Shown piece after piece: positions 44,123 through 53,387 of a stretch of 64,000 nucleotides of DNA (within the stretch, counting starts at the first letter, position 1; the number at the start of each line of letters is the position of its first letter). This DNA comes from Flavobacteriales bacterium (GTDB lineage Bacteria > Bacteroidota > Bacteroidia > Flavobacteriales_F > PHOS-HE28), in the NCBI GenBank assembly GCA_016704485.1, contig JADJAA010000001.1:682001-746000 (forward strand). The letters are read 5' to 3'. Position numbers and translations under genes: made by a program. The notes under the pieces are model-generated. The model did not search any database. It was not told the DNA's origin and saw only the letters and a list, made by a program, of their open reading frames with translations.

Positions 44123-45418
44123 ATGGACCATATCGTGATCATTGGTAACGGCATTTCGGGGATCACGGCTGCACGCCATATCCGCAAGCGGAGCGACGCA
44201 AAGATCACTGTGATCAGCGAGGAAAGCGAACATTTTTTTAGTCGCACAGCACTTATGTACGTCTACATGGGGCATATGCGGTACAAGGATGTGAAACCCT
44301 ATGAGGATGAGTTCTGGGAGAAGAACCGCATCGACCTTAAACTTGACCGGGTCAATAGAATTGATACGAACCAGAAGCTCTTGGAGTTGAAAAGTAGTGG
44401 CAATATCAAGTACGATAAAGTGATCATCGCAACAGGTAGCGTTAGCAATAAATTCGGTTGGCCGGGACAGGACCTTCCTGGTGTGCAGGGGCTATACAGT
44501 TTACAGGACCTTGAATTGATGGAGGTGAACACGAAGGGCATTTCTCATGCGGTGATCGTGGGTGGTGGATTGATCGGTGTTGAAATGGCCGAGATGTTAT
44601 TGTCTCGCAAGATCGCTGTTACATTTCTTGTTCGTGAAGATACATTCTGGGGAGGCGTGATGCCAGAACAAGAAGCTGACCTGATCTCCAGGCATATGCG
44701 CGAACACCACGTAGATCTGCAATTCTCTTCTGAGTTACAAGAGGTGATCGCTGGGCCCGACGGTCGCGTTCGCGGTATTCTTACCAAGGCGGGGGAAACG
44801 ATCGATTGCCAGTTCGTTGGACTTACCGTTGGCGTAAAACCCAATATAGCGTGGCTGAAGGAAAGCCCTGCAATTGCTACGGACAAAGGTGTACTCGTGA
44901 ATGAATTTCTCGAAACCAATGTGCCGAACATTTATGCCACTGGAGATTGTGCGCAGTTCCATGAACACCCGGATAAGCAGCGAAAGTCGATCGAGCAAGT
45001 TTGGTATACCGGACGTATGATGGGAGAGAAAGTGGCTAGAACGATCACTGGAGAACGGACACCCTATGCCCCTGGTCAATGGTTCAACAGTGCAAAATTC
45101 TTCGACATTGAATACCAGACATACGGCTGGGTACGCAATAAACTTGGAATTGGTGAAGCCGAATATTACTGGGAACACCCCAATGGAAAGATCGCGATCC
45201 ATCTTGTTTGGGATGCTGGAACGCGGATCTTCCACGGCATGAGTAGTTTCGGGTTCCGGTTACGGCACGAAGTTTTTGATCGCTGGCTGAATGATCAAAT
45301 AACAGTGGACCATGTGGTGGATCACTTGGATGAAGCGGCCTTTGATCCAGAATTCTACGAACGCTTTGCATCCACGATCAAGAGGTCATTCAATCAAACC
45401 TCTACAGTTCCTGCATGA
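44123..45418 (+). CDS. NAD(P)H/FAD-dependent oxidoreductase
   Basis: The 431-aa protein has an FAD-binding site (IVIIGNGISGITAARHIRKR, residues 4-23), a second Rossmann fold for NAD(P) (AVIVGGGLIGVEMAEMLLSR, near residue 150) and a flavin-closing motif (VPNIYATGDCAQF). It resembles ferredoxin, rubredoxin or nitrite reductase-type pyridine-nucleotide oxidoreductases. It overlaps the downstream membrane polyferredoxin gene by 4 nt, so the two likely form one electron-transfer unit between NAD(P)H and a membrane Fe-S protein. The natural partner is unknown. Confidence 0.88.
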   Translation: MDHIVIIGNGISGITAARHIRKRSDAKITVISEESEHFFSRTALMYVYMGHMRYKDVKPYEDEFWEKNRIDLKLDRVNRIDTNQKLLELKSSGNIKYDKVIIATGSVSNKFGWPGQDLPGVQGLYSLQDLELMEVNTKGISHAVIVGGGLIGVEMAEMLLSRKIAVTFLVREDTFWGGVMPEQEADLISRHMREHHVDLQFSSELQEVIAGPDGRVRGILTKAGETIDCQFVGLTVGVKPNIAWLKESPAIATDKGVLVNEFLETNVPNIYATGDCAQFHEHPDKQRKSIEQVWYTGRMMGEKVARTITGERTPYAPGQWFNSAKFFDIEYQTYGWVRNKLGIGEAEYYWEHPNGKIAIHLVWDAGTRIFHGMSSFGFRLRHEVFDRWLNDQITVDHVVDHLDEAAFDPEFYERFASTIKRSFNQTSTVPA

Positions 45419-47016
45419 AGCAGACCGACCATAGCCTTTCGATCACGGATGCGCATAGCAGCATCCTTGATGGTATTCAAAAAAGTGCACTGAGCCTTGC
45501 TGCGATCGGCGTTCTTGGGCTGATCGTTAGCATCCCGATGAACACTATTCCCAACCCTGGAATATGGTTGACCGTGGCTTTAGCGGCCATTATCTCGGGA
45601 ACCATCATTTATGCACGCAGATCCTATCTCACACGACCCGAAGGGATCCAGAACAATGGTGTTTGGCATCGTGGGATTTCAACGCGTGGTATTGCGGGAT
45701 GGATCATTGGGATCATCCTCACGGGGTTCTACATTCTGTTATACTTCTATCCGGAATATCTCGGCCTTGGAGCCGAAGGAAACGTGAACCATGGGATCGT
45801 AGCACTGTTCGATCCGTTGAGCCGTTTTCTTAGTGGAAATGCGGCTTCCCAATGGTTCGTTTATGGCACGATCTATACCGTTGCGATCCTTTCGATGGGT
45901 TACAAGTTCATATTGAAATACAGGCACAACAAGTATCAGGTCGTACGTACCATTTCGGTGATGTTCTTTCAATTGGGTTTCGCCTATCTGATCCCGGAAC
46001 TACTTGCACGACTTAGCCTGCCGTACAACGATTTCAAGAACATGTGGCCGTTGAACTATTCGTTCTTCGATGAATGGAACTTGAAAGGCTTGATCGATGC
46101 AGGAGGTTTTGGTTTGTTCATGCTGCTGTTCGGTGTTGCCATGATCTTCGTGATCTCCCCTATCCTCACCTACTTCTACGGGAAACGTTGGTATTGCTCA
46201 TGGGTCTGTGGTTGCGGTGGTCTTGCTGAAACCGCCGGTGATCCCTTTCGCCACCTCAGTGATAAAAGCACTACCGCATGGAAGATCGAACGGTGGGTCA
46301 TTCACACCGTTCTTGTTTTCTCCGTGGTTATGACCGTTGCATTGGTATACAGTTACCTCGGTGATGACGCATCCCGCAATACTGCGGGAGGTTTCTGGGT
46401 AACGCGTGGTATGTTGCTCGGAATTATTGGTCTCGTTCTGGGTTGCGTGGCCATCGTTCTCATTGTTCGTCCGGGTATGATCAAGGAGGTGAACAACACC
46501 GTTCGAATCCTTGTGCTTGCTATTCTGCTATTGATCATCGGTTTTACGGCACACGCGTACTTGACCGGTCGTGGTGATGTCTTTTTTGTAGAGAGCTATC
46601 CACTGCGCAAGTGGTACGGATTTGCGATCGGCGCCATATTCAGTGGTGTGATCGGTGTAGGATTCTATCCGTTGATGGGGAGCCGTGTGTGGTGCCGTTT
46701 CGGCTGCCCCATGGCCGCGATACTCGGAATGCAACAACGGTTCTTCTCACGTTTCCGGATCACCACAAATGGCGGCCAGTGTATCAGTTGCGGAAACTGC
46801 AGCACGCATTGCGAAATGGGCATCGATGTGCGCAGCTACGCACAACGCGGCGAGAATATCGTTCGTTCCAGTTGCGTGGGCTGTGGTGTATGCGCAGCAG
46901 TTTGTCCACGCGGCGTGTTGAAACTTGAGTCCCGCAAGCTTGCAGGAGGCAAAGTTCAAGGAAGAGTGAGTAGTGATCCAATAGCGATAGGTAGGACTGG
47001 TGCTACGTTGAGGTAG
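45415..47016 (+). CDS. Membrane 4Fe-4S polyferredoxin (NapH/NosR/CcoG-like)
   Basis: The 533-aa protein has about nine transmembrane helices (for example LAAIGVLGLIVSIP, GIAGWIIGIILTGFYILLYF). Cys motifs typical of the NapH/NosR group follow: KRWYCSWVCGCGG near residue 265 and WCRFGCPMAAILG near residue 430. The C-terminus carries two ferredoxin motifs (CISCGNCSTHCEMGID and CVGCGVCAAVCPRG). It should shuttle electrons across or along the membrane together with the coupled FAD enzyme. No nos, nap or cco genes are near, so the terminal acceptor is open. Confidence 0.88.
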   Translation: MKQTDHSLSITDAHSSILDGIQKSALSLAAIGVLGLIVSIPMNTIPNPGIWLTVALAAIISGTIIYARRSYLTRPEGIQNNGVWHRGISTRGIAGWIIGIILTGFYILLYFYPEYLGLGAEGNVNHGIVALFDPLSRFLSGNAASQWFVYGTIYTVAILSMGYKFILKYRHNKYQVVRTISVMFFQLGFAYLIPELLARLSLPYNDFKNMWPLNYSFFDEWNLKGLIDAGGFGLFMLLFGVAMIFVISPILTYFYGKRWYCSWVCGCGGLAETAGDPFRHLSDKSTTAWKIERWVIHTVLVFSVVMTVALVYSYLGDDASRNTAGGFWVTRGMLLGIIGLVLGCVAIVLIVRPGMIKEVNNTVRILVLAILLLIIGFTAHAYLTGRGDVFFVESYPLRKWYGFAIGAIFSGVIGVGFYPLMGSRVWCRFGCPMAAILGMQQRFFSRFRITTNGGQCISCGNCSTHCEMGIDVRSYAQRGENIVRSSCVGCGVCAAVCPRGVLKLESRKLAGGKVQGRVSSDPIAIGRTGATLR

Positions 47017-47116
47017 GACAGTATGCTTGAGCCAACATTAGCATTTGATCGTCAATAACAACAACACGCTACAACTCGTCCTATTCGGCATCAACTTTTT
47101 ACTTGTCCTTTTCTAA

Positions 47117-47812
47117 ATGACCGCCAGCTCCATCATCGACGTGATCATTCCGGCCTTTAATGAGGAGGAAGCCGTAGCACTTGTGGTCGGCGATATTCCA
47201 AAGGATCTCGTACGGCATATCGTGGTAGTGAACAACGCAAGCAGTGATCGTACGAGTGAAGAAGCGCGCAAAGCCGGTGCTATCGTTATGGACCAACCGC
47301 TGCGCGGCTATGGCAATGCGTGTTTGAAAGGAATAGAGAAAGTAGCTACACACCAACCACCTCCGGACATCGTGGTCTTCATTGATGCGGATCACAGTGA
47401 TCGCCCACAACAGATGACGGAAGTTGTCGCACCGATCGTAATGAACGATGCCGACTTCGTGATCGGATCGCGTGCCCTAGGACATCGCGAAGACGGAAGT
47501 ATGATGCCCCAACAGGTCTTCGGGAACTGGCTCGCAACGCGCTTGTTGAAATTATTCTACGGCGTGCGTTACACAGACCTAGGCCCCTTCCGGGCCATAC
47601 GCTGGCAGGCACTCCAGAACATGCATATGCAGGATCGTACATTTGGCTGGACCGTGGAAATGCAATTAAAAGCCGCCAAACAGAACCTCCGCATCATCGA
47701 AGTGCCGGTGGATTACCGCAAGCGTATCGGCTTCTCCAAGATCAGTGGTACGGTGAAAGGCTCCATTCTTGCTGGTTACAAGATCATCGTAACCATTTTC
47801 AAATATCGCTGA
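47117..47812 (+). CDS. Glycosyltransferase family 2 (DPM1-like)
   Basis: The 231-aa protein is a soluble GT-A enzyme. The nucleotide-sugar site is in DVIIPAFNEEEAVALVV, and the DxD motif is in VVFIDADHSDRPQQM near residue 93. Further motifs are FVIGSRALGHREDGSMMPQQ, YTDLGPFRAIRW, FGWTVEMQLKA and VPVDYRKRIGFSKIS. The pattern is that of polyprenyl-phosphate mannosyl/glucosyl transferases. It is the first of three glycosyltransferase genes with 1-nt overlaps, so it may make the lipid-linked donor used by the others. Confidence 0.9.
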   Translation: MTASSIIDVIIPAFNEEEAVALVVGDIPKDLVRHIVVVNNASSDRTSEEARKAGAIVMDQPLRGYGNACLKGIEKVATHQPPPDIVVFIDADHSDRPQQMTEVVAPIVMNDADFVIGSRALGHREDGSMMPQQVFGNWLATRLLKLFYGVRYTDLGPFRAIRWQALQNMHMQDRTFGWTVEMQLKAAKQNLRIIEVPVDYRKRIGFSKISGTVKGSILAGYKIIVTIFKYR

Positions 47813-49281
47813 TGGCTATTGCGATCCTCGTGATATACGCGGTGCTACTGAGCTTCATCCTCCTGTTCAGTTTCATGCAGCTCAGACTCGCATTGGCCTA
47901 TCTCAACAAGCATAAATACACGCGGATGATACCACCGCCCAACTTCGGTGAGCTACCCATCGTTACTATCCAATTGCCGCTTTACAACGAACGTCACGTG
48001 GCGGAACGACTGATCGATCAAGTCGCTAAAATGGATTGGCCTCATGACCGTCTAGAGGTACAGGTCATAGACGACAGTACCGATGAAACCGTTGATCTCG
48101 CTGCGGCCAGAATTGCCCATTGGCAAGCTGAAGGCATTGACATGATCCACATCCGCCGAGCCGATCGCGAAGGGTTCAAAGCAGGTGCACTAGCATACGG
48201 TCTAAAGATCGCAAAGGGTGAATTCATCGCCGTATTCGATGCTGATTTCATGCCGCCGACCGACATGTTGCAAGTGATCTCCCCTTGGTTCAATGACCCT
48301 AAGATCGGTATGGTACAAACGCGTTGGGACCATCTGAATCGCAACAGCAATTTGCTCACTGAGCTGCAGGCGTTCGGTCTAGACGCGCATTTTTCCGTTG
48401 AACAAGTTGGTCGTAATGGCCTACGTCATTTCATAAATTTCAACGGCACGGCCGGTGTGTGGAGAAAGGCTTGTATTGTTGATGCTGGCGGGTGGCAAGC
48501 CGATACATTGACCGAAGATCTTGACCTCAGCTACCGAGCGCAACTCAAAGGCTGGCAATTCCACTACTTGGAAGATGTTGCATCACCCGCCGAACTTCCC
48601 GCTGCCATGAATGCGTTGAAGACCCAGCAATACCGTTGGAACAAAGGAGCTGCGGAATGTGCGGTGAAGAACCTACCTCGTGTGCTCCGCAGCAGTTCGG
48701 TGACCTTCGGTACAAAGATGCATGCGATCTTTCACTTGATGAATAGCACCGTTTTCGTAAGTATACTTGGGACAGCGTTGCTAAGTGTTCCGCTCTTGTT
48801 GCTCAAACAAACACATCCCGAATTCCGAACCCTGTTCGACATTGCCATTGTCTTCACCTTCGCGCTGCTCGTCCTTATCTTCTTCTATTGGGTAGCCCAC
48901 CGCCAGCGACTGAGGGGATGGCGCGGAGCATTCCGTTTCATTTGGATATTTCCTGTCTTTCTCTCCGTGAGCATGGGGCTTTCATTGCATAATGCGGTTG
49001 CTGTTCTTGAAGGTTATCTCGGTAGAAGAACGCCTTTCCTACGCACCCCGAAACTGGGCTCATCCGACGGCGACAAAGCGATCAAGCACGACGCCTACTG
49101 GAAAAGTGCAATATCGCCCATGACCTTGTTGGAAGCAGCTATTGCAGGGTATGCAGTATGGGGCATCGTTATCGGTTTCCGTGTTGGTGACCTCGGCCTC
49201 CTCCCCTACCATTTCATGCTTGCAGTAGGCTTCGGTCTGGTCAGTTACTACAGCTTCGTCCATTCGTTACGTACCGCTTAA
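47812..49281 (+). CDS. Membrane glycosyltransferase family 2 (cellulose-synthase-like)
   Basis: The 489-aa protein has an N-terminal membrane helix (AIAILVIYAVLLSFILLFSF). The GT2 domain has VTIQLPLYNERHVAERLI, the DDS motif in VQVIDDSTDETV, the DxD motif in FIAVFDADFMPPTD, the TED motif in DTLTEDLDLSYR and the QxxRW motif in TQQYRWNKGAAE. Four or five C-terminal helices follow. It resembles processive beta-glycan synthases or ceramide glucosyltransferases. It overlaps the genes on both sides by one base. Confidence 0.9.
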   Translation: MAIAILVIYAVLLSFILLFSFMQLRLALAYLNKHKYTRMIPPPNFGELPIVTIQLPLYNERHVAERLIDQVAKMDWPHDRLEVQVIDDSTDETVDLAAARIAHWQAEGIDMIHIRRADREGFKAGALAYGLKIAKGEFIAVFDADFMPPTDMLQVISPWFNDPKIGMVQTRWDHLNRNSNLLTELQAFGLDAHFSVEQVGRNGLRHFINFNGTAGVWRKACIVDAGGWQADTLTEDLDLSYRAQLKGWQFHYLEDVASPAELPAAMNALKTQQYRWNKGAAECAVKNLPRVLRSSSVTFGTKMHAIFHLMNSTVFVSILGTALLSVPLLLLKQTHPEFRTLFDIAIVFTFALLVLIFFYWVAHRQRLRGWRGAFRFIWIFPVFLSVSMGLSLHNAVAVLEGYLGRRTPFLRTPKLGSSDGDKAIKHDAYWKSAISPMTLLEAAIAGYAVWGIVIGFRVGDLGLLPYHFMLAVGFGLVSYYSFVHSLRTA

Positions 49282-50582
49282 TGTTCAACGGCAAACGCTT
49301 CTTTGTTGCAGCGCTTGTTACGTTGATAGCAGCAATTGTCATTTTGGCTTACGGTCCGTCGCGTTCTGATCCCAGTGCTCTACTGATCGGCTTCTCCGTT
49401 GCGTTCGTTGCATACGTACTCGTCACGCGCAAGCAGTTCATTTCTTGGCATCAATTGCTGATCATTTCCATCGGACTCCGCATCCTACTGCTCCTTGCAC
49501 CGGTCAACTGGACCGATGATCATTACCGCTACCTCTGGGATGGTCTCTGTTCCACGAACGGCATATCGCCATTCGCATTTACGCCTGAAGAATTAGTCAG
49601 AACAAAACCTGAAGTCTTCACTCCACAACATTTCGCAGAGCTCAATTCTCCTCGATTCCATTCAGTTTACCCACCCGCTGCACAACTCATTTTCGCCACT
49701 GCGACATCGATCGGCGGTGTGGATATATGGCGATCGACATTGGCGCTTCGGGTGATCATCATCCTATTCGACCTACTTATCATAGTTTCATTAGGAGCGT
49801 TACTGAAAGCCCACGTGAGCCGCGTACAACTAGTTGCGATCTATGCACTGAATCCATTAGCTCTATTGGAATTCTCCGTGAATCTGCATACGGAAGCTCT
49901 GATGATCGCGCCATGTCTTGGTGCTATCTATTTCTTCAAGCAACAACGGTATCACCTCTCCGCATTCCTGCTCGCGCTAGCGATCTCAGCAAAACTTTGG
50001 CCGATCCTCTTCCTCGCTTGGATCCCTTCAGCTCTTGGTGTTGGAAAAAGTATTCGCTACATCGCGATCACGCTTCTTTTTTTCACTCTATCATGGATCC
50101 CGCTTTACACCACGGATATCCTTCAACATTTCGCAAGCAGCCTGAAACTCTATGTCAGCTACCTCGAATTCAATGGACCTATTTTCGAATTGCTTCGCCA
50201 CACTCTTGGTGATCACTTGGTAAAAGGAACAGGCCTTCTTTCCATCCTCACACTGATCGCTTTGGTAATCTACACGCTATCTATCTGGAAAACCAAACAT
50301 GCCGATTGGCCCAGCGCAATGCTTTGGCTCCACGCCATTTACCTCTTCGGCGCGCAAGCCGTACACCCATGGTACATACTACCGCTTGTCGCTTTATCCG
50401 TGCTCACGCAATGGCGATGGCCGATCCTGTGGTCCTTGCTGATCATACCGACATACCTGACCTATGCGCAGGACCCATTCACACAACCTTATTGGTGGAT
50501 CGCCGTGGAATACATTCTGCTCGGAACTTTCATTCTTTGGGAGATCCGGAAGAGATCGACAGAATTTAAGTTGGTCGTTTAG
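49281..50582 (+). CDS. GT-C-type membrane glycosyltransferase
   Basis: The 433-aa protein has about ten or eleven transmembrane segments. An early acidic loop after the first helices (VNWTDDHYRYLWDGL, near residue 78) is the place where GT-C enzymes carry their catalytic Asp. This fits the GT87/mannosyltransferase-like group that uses a polyprenyl-phosphate sugar. It overlaps the GT2 gene upstream by one base (TAATG). With the two GT2 genes it forms a probable pathway for a surface glycolipid or glycan; the exact product is unknown. Confidence 0.82.
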   Translation: MFNGKRFFVAALVTLIAAIVILAYGPSRSDPSALLIGFSVAFVAYVLVTRKQFISWHQLLIISIGLRILLLLAPVNWTDDHYRYLWDGLCSTNGISPFAFTPEELVRTKPEVFTPQHFAELNSPRFHSVYPPAAQLIFATATSIGGVDIWRSTLALRVIIILFDLLIIVSLGALLKAHVSRVQLVAIYALNPLALLEFSVNLHTEALMIAPCLGAIYFFKQQRYHLSAFLLALAISAKLWPILFLAWIPSALGVGKSIRYIAITLLFFTLSWIPLYTTDILQHFASSLKLYVSYLEFNGPIFELLRHTLGDHLVKGTGLLSILTLIALVIYTLSIWKTKHADWPSAMLWLHAIYLFGAQAVHPWYILPLVALSVLTQWRWPILWSLLIIPTYLTYAQDPFTQPYWWIAVEYILLGTFILWEIRKRSTEFKLVV

Positions 50583-50697
50583 TTTTTGGGCGTTCCCTTT
50601 TCCAACGCTCAAATGCAGCCCACGCACGGTCGGGCTTAACTCTCCAAGTCCGCAGGCCCTTAAAACCAGGGCCTTTACGGGCTTTCCGTTGCAATCC

Positions 50698-51633
50698 CTA
50701 ACGCACTGGCATCTGTGGCATACCCAACGATGAACGCAAACTGTCATCCGCATTACTGTTCAATCCCCAATAAGGCTCCATGACCTGATGGGTAAGTATA
50801 GCGATCGATGTAAGCTTCTGAGCATTCGTCCCATGCCCGTCCATGCGCGTTTCACTCCATCCGAAAATGGTATGTGGTTCCTTGGTCGCGTACTTTATGG
50901 TCATGTCGCGTTCAAGCATGGGAAATGTGATCGCATAGATCGTTGTGTCCCCTTGAGCTTCCCTCTTTGCGAGAGCATCAACAGCTTCATGCGGTTTGTG
51001 CATTAGTTGCAGATAGCGCACACTTGGCAACAGCTTCACGTTGCCGATGGGCAATAATACCGGGTCGATCCTGATCTGATTCCAAAGTGCATCCTCCAAC
51101 CAGACTTCACCGACCCTTTTATCCTCGTCTCCCTCCTGTTCGAAATAACTCCTGCTCTCCATTCGGTAACCATCCTTGCGCTGGTTCAATTGTACGAATG
51201 CCTGTCCACACCAATCCTGAACGCTACACGTGACTTTCAATACAGGCGATTGATCCACGGGCGAGAATACACTTGTCATCAATGAATAATCGTAGATCCC
51301 CGTATTGAAACGTTCTATCCAATTCAATTTCAGGACACCTGTCTTCGGGCTTTTCGACCCGCCCTCGAACTTGACCTGTTCATTCACCAAAAAATCCTCC
51401 GTAACGAACACCATGAGCGCATCCCCATTCCGCATCTCACCGTAACGCGCTTGTGTCAAAGCATATCGGTTCACCTCAGCTTTGCCTTGGTACCAATACG
51501 TACTAAACCCTTCGGAAGGAGCAATGAACGCCGGGCCATTCTCTGGTACATCCATTTTGCTGGTGCCCGTTCCACATGTGGTCAGTTGTGCAATGAGCGT
51601 GGCTATGATCGTTAGTAATGGGAAACTGTTCAT
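50698..51633 (-). CDS. Lipoprotein of a Bacteroidota family often misnamed Maf
   Basis: The protein is about 311 aa from ATG 51633 (MNSFPLLTIIATLIAQLTTC), with a lipoprotein Cys near residue 20. It has blocks I recall from a conserved Flavobacteria family: STYWYQGKAEVNRYALTQAR, ALMVFVTEDFLVNEQVKF, LKVTCSVQDWCGQAFVQLNQ and EPYWGLNSNADDSLRSSLG. Databases often call it septum formation inhibitor Maf, but it lacks the Maf nucleotide pyrophosphatase motifs. The function is unknown; the location is the membrane or periplasm. Confidence 0.82.
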   Translation of the reverse strand: MNSFPLLTIIATLIAQLTTCGTGTSKMDVPENGPAFIAPSEGFSTYWYQGKAEVNRYALTQARYGEMRNGDALMVFVTEDFLVNEQVKFEGGSKSPKTGVLKLNWIERFNTGIYDYSLMTSVFSPVDQSPVLKVTCSVQDWCGQAFVQLNQRKDGYRMESRSYFEQEGDEDKRVGEVWLEDALWNQIRIDPVLLPIGNVKLLPSVRYLQLMHKPHEAVDALAKREAQGDTTIYAITFPMLERDMTIKYATKEPHTIFGWSETRMDGHGTNAQKLTSIAILTHQVMEPYWGLNSNADDSLRSSLGMPQMPVR

Positions 51634-51736
51634 CTTGGTCAACTGGTTGGATATAGTACACAAAGTTCCGACATGTGAACTCAAGAACCAGTTCCGCTCA
51701 GTGACCTAGCGCACAAACCACGGCTCCATTCACTCT

Positions 51737-51744
51737 TAGCTTCG
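51737..51744 (+). promoter_or_regulatory. -10 box of the sterol-desaturase-like gene
   Basis: TAGCTTCG, one base off TAnnTTTG, is followed by a 20-nt leader containing AAAGAAGG before the ATG at 51765. It is a conventional spacing, in contrast to the near-leaderless cases. Confidence 0.45.
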
Positions 51745-51764
51745 CGGTCCAAAGAAGGCCGATC

Positions 51765-52634
51765 ATGATGTACTACATCGATCTTATCATCAATTCATAC
51801 AAGGACTACTGGAACTACTTGACCAGTGAGGTCCTGAACCCATCGTGGCACAATTACTTCTACTGGTTGATCGGCCTATCCATATTCGCATGGGTCGCAG
51901 AGATCATCTTTCCTTGGCGCAAGGACCAAGCCCGCATTCGCCAGGATTTTTGGCTTGATGGGTTCTACATGTTCTTCAACTATTTCCTGTTCTCGTTGAT
52001 CGCATACAATGCCATCAGCAATGTCTTCGTTGATCTGTTCAACAACACTCTTGGTGCTGTCGGCATCAACAACCTGGTCGCGATAGAGATCGCTTCATGG
52101 CCAGCCTGGTTGCAATTATTCACATTGTTCATCGTGGCGGACTTCATTCATTGGAACGTTCACCGCACGTTGCATCGCGTACCGTGGATGTGGGAGTTCC
52201 ACAAGGTGCATCACAGTGTAAAAGAGATGGGATTCGCTGCGCATCTTCGATTTCATTGGATGGAGAACATCTTCTATAAATCCGCTCAATACATTCCACT
52301 CGCCATGATCGGTTTTGGCCTTACCGATTTCTTTATCGTACACATTATTGCGACCGCGATCGGGCACCTCAACCATAGCAATATCAACCTGACCTACGGG
52401 CCATTGAAGTATGTGCTGAATAACCCGGCCATGCACATTTGGCACCATGTGAAAGAATTACCGGAAGGGCACCCAAACGGTATCAACTACGGCATTAGCC
52501 TGAGCCTCTGGGATTACATTTTCGGCACTGCCGTGATCCCTTCCAGTGGACGTGATATTGAACTTGGGTTTCCTGGTGATGACGGCTTTCCTAAAACCCT
52601 TGGCAAACAACTCGCCTACCCTCTTACGAAATGA
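51765..52634 (+). CDS. Sterol desaturase/fatty acid hydroxylase family membrane protein
   Basis: The 289-aa di-iron membrane oxygenase has four to five transmembrane helices. The histidine clusters are FIHWNVHRTLHRVPWMWEFH, HKVHHSVKEMGF, GHLNHSNINL and MHIWHHVKELPEGHPNGINY. It likely hydroxylates or desaturates a lipid (fatty acid, carotenoid or hopanoid-like). The substrate cannot be told from sequence. It overlaps the next small gene by 4 nt (ATGA). Confidence 0.9.
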   Translation: MMYYIDLIINSYKDYWNYLTSEVLNPSWHNYFYWLIGLSIFAWVAEIIFPWRKDQARIRQDFWLDGFYMFFNYFLFSLIAYNAISNVFVDLFNNTLGAVGINNLVAIEIASWPAWLQLFTLFIVADFIHWNVHRTLHRVPWMWEFHKVHHSVKEMGFAAHLRFHWMENIFYKSAQYIPLAMIGFGLTDFFIVHIIATAIGHLNHSNINLTYGPLKYVLNNPAMHIWHHVKELPEGHPNGINYGISLSLWDYIFGTAVIPSSGRDIELGFPGDDGFPKTLGKQLAYPLTK

Positions 52635-52861
52635 AAAACCCGCTGAACGACTGGAAATTTCTTTTGGCCGCCTGTGCTTTCCTTGGGCTGGCGCCGTTCT
52701 TTCCGGAGCCACATCTTTGGGGTAAACTGAAATGGATCGCTGGTGGTGCAGTTGGAATGCAACCGCTGGACTGGCTGGATCTGCTGTGGCACGGTGCTCC
52801 ATTCATTCTACTTGCCCGTTTAGGCATATTACACTTGCGTGATAAAGGTGTAAGGAATTGA
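52631..52861 (+). CDS. Small membrane protein of unknown function
   Basis: The 76-aa product overlaps the upstream hydroxylase gene (ATGA) and has two hydrophobic segments (FLLAACAFLGLAPFFPEP and LLWHGAPFILLARLGIL). The coupling suggests a partner of the hydroxylase. Similar short proteins (WKFLLAACAFLGLAPFFPEPH) are recalled from Bacteroidota without function. Confidence 0.75.
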   Translation: MKNPLNDWKFLLAACAFLGLAPFFPEPHLWGKLKWIAGGAVGMQPLDWLDLLWHGAPFILLARLGILHLRDKGVRN

Positions 52862-52895
52862 TGCCATCTTGCGACGTTCAACCTGAACGTTCTGG

Positions 52896-53387
52896 ATGAA
52901 AGCAATTTTCTTTTCCGCACTTATTCTATTGGGCACATGCAACAGCATGCCGGCGCAGAACGTTGGCAATGCCGCATTTGCGAATAAACTGAACCGCTTA
53001 CTCGATCACGCTATACCGGCTGTGGATGTAGCCCATGTTGATACAGCTGCGGTTTTCCTGGATGCACGTGAACCTCAAGAGTTCCGCGTAAGTCATATCA
53101 AGAATGCCCGGTCCGTGGGCTATGATGATTTTGATATTGCTTCAGTGAAGGACTTATCGAAAGATACGGCGATCATTGTGTATTGCTCCGTTGGATACCG
53201 AAGCGAAAAGATCACCGAAAAACTTATTGATGCGGGTTTTACAAATGTCCAAAATTTGTATGGAGGCATCTTTGAGTGGGTGAATAGTGGCCGGTCAGTA
53301 GTCAGTGATTCAGGCACAAGCCAGCGCGTTCATACCTACAACAAGGATTGGTCCCAGTGGCTATTGAGGGGGGAGAAAGTCTTTTAG
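52896..53387 (+). CDS. Exported rhodanese-like protein
   Basis: The 163-aa product has a signal peptide (MKAIFFSALILLGTCNSMPA); the Cys in GTCNS is only a weak lipobox. The rhodanese domain has AVFLDAREPQEFRVSHIKNA and the active-site loop IIVYCSVGYRSEKITEKL (Cys near residue 97), then VQNLYGGIFEWVNSG. It probably handles sulfane sulfur in the periplasm. A degraded aminotransferase fragment lies on the opposite strand and overlaps its end by 27 nt. Confidence 0.88.
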   Translation: MKAIFFSALILLGTCNSMPAQNVGNAAFANKLNRLLDHAIPAVDVAHVDTAAVFLDAREPQEFRVSHIKNARSVGYDDFDIASVKDLSKDTAIIVYCSVGYRSEKITEKLIDAGFTNVQNLYGGIFEWVNSGRSVVSDSGTSQRVHTYNKDWSQWLLRGEKVF

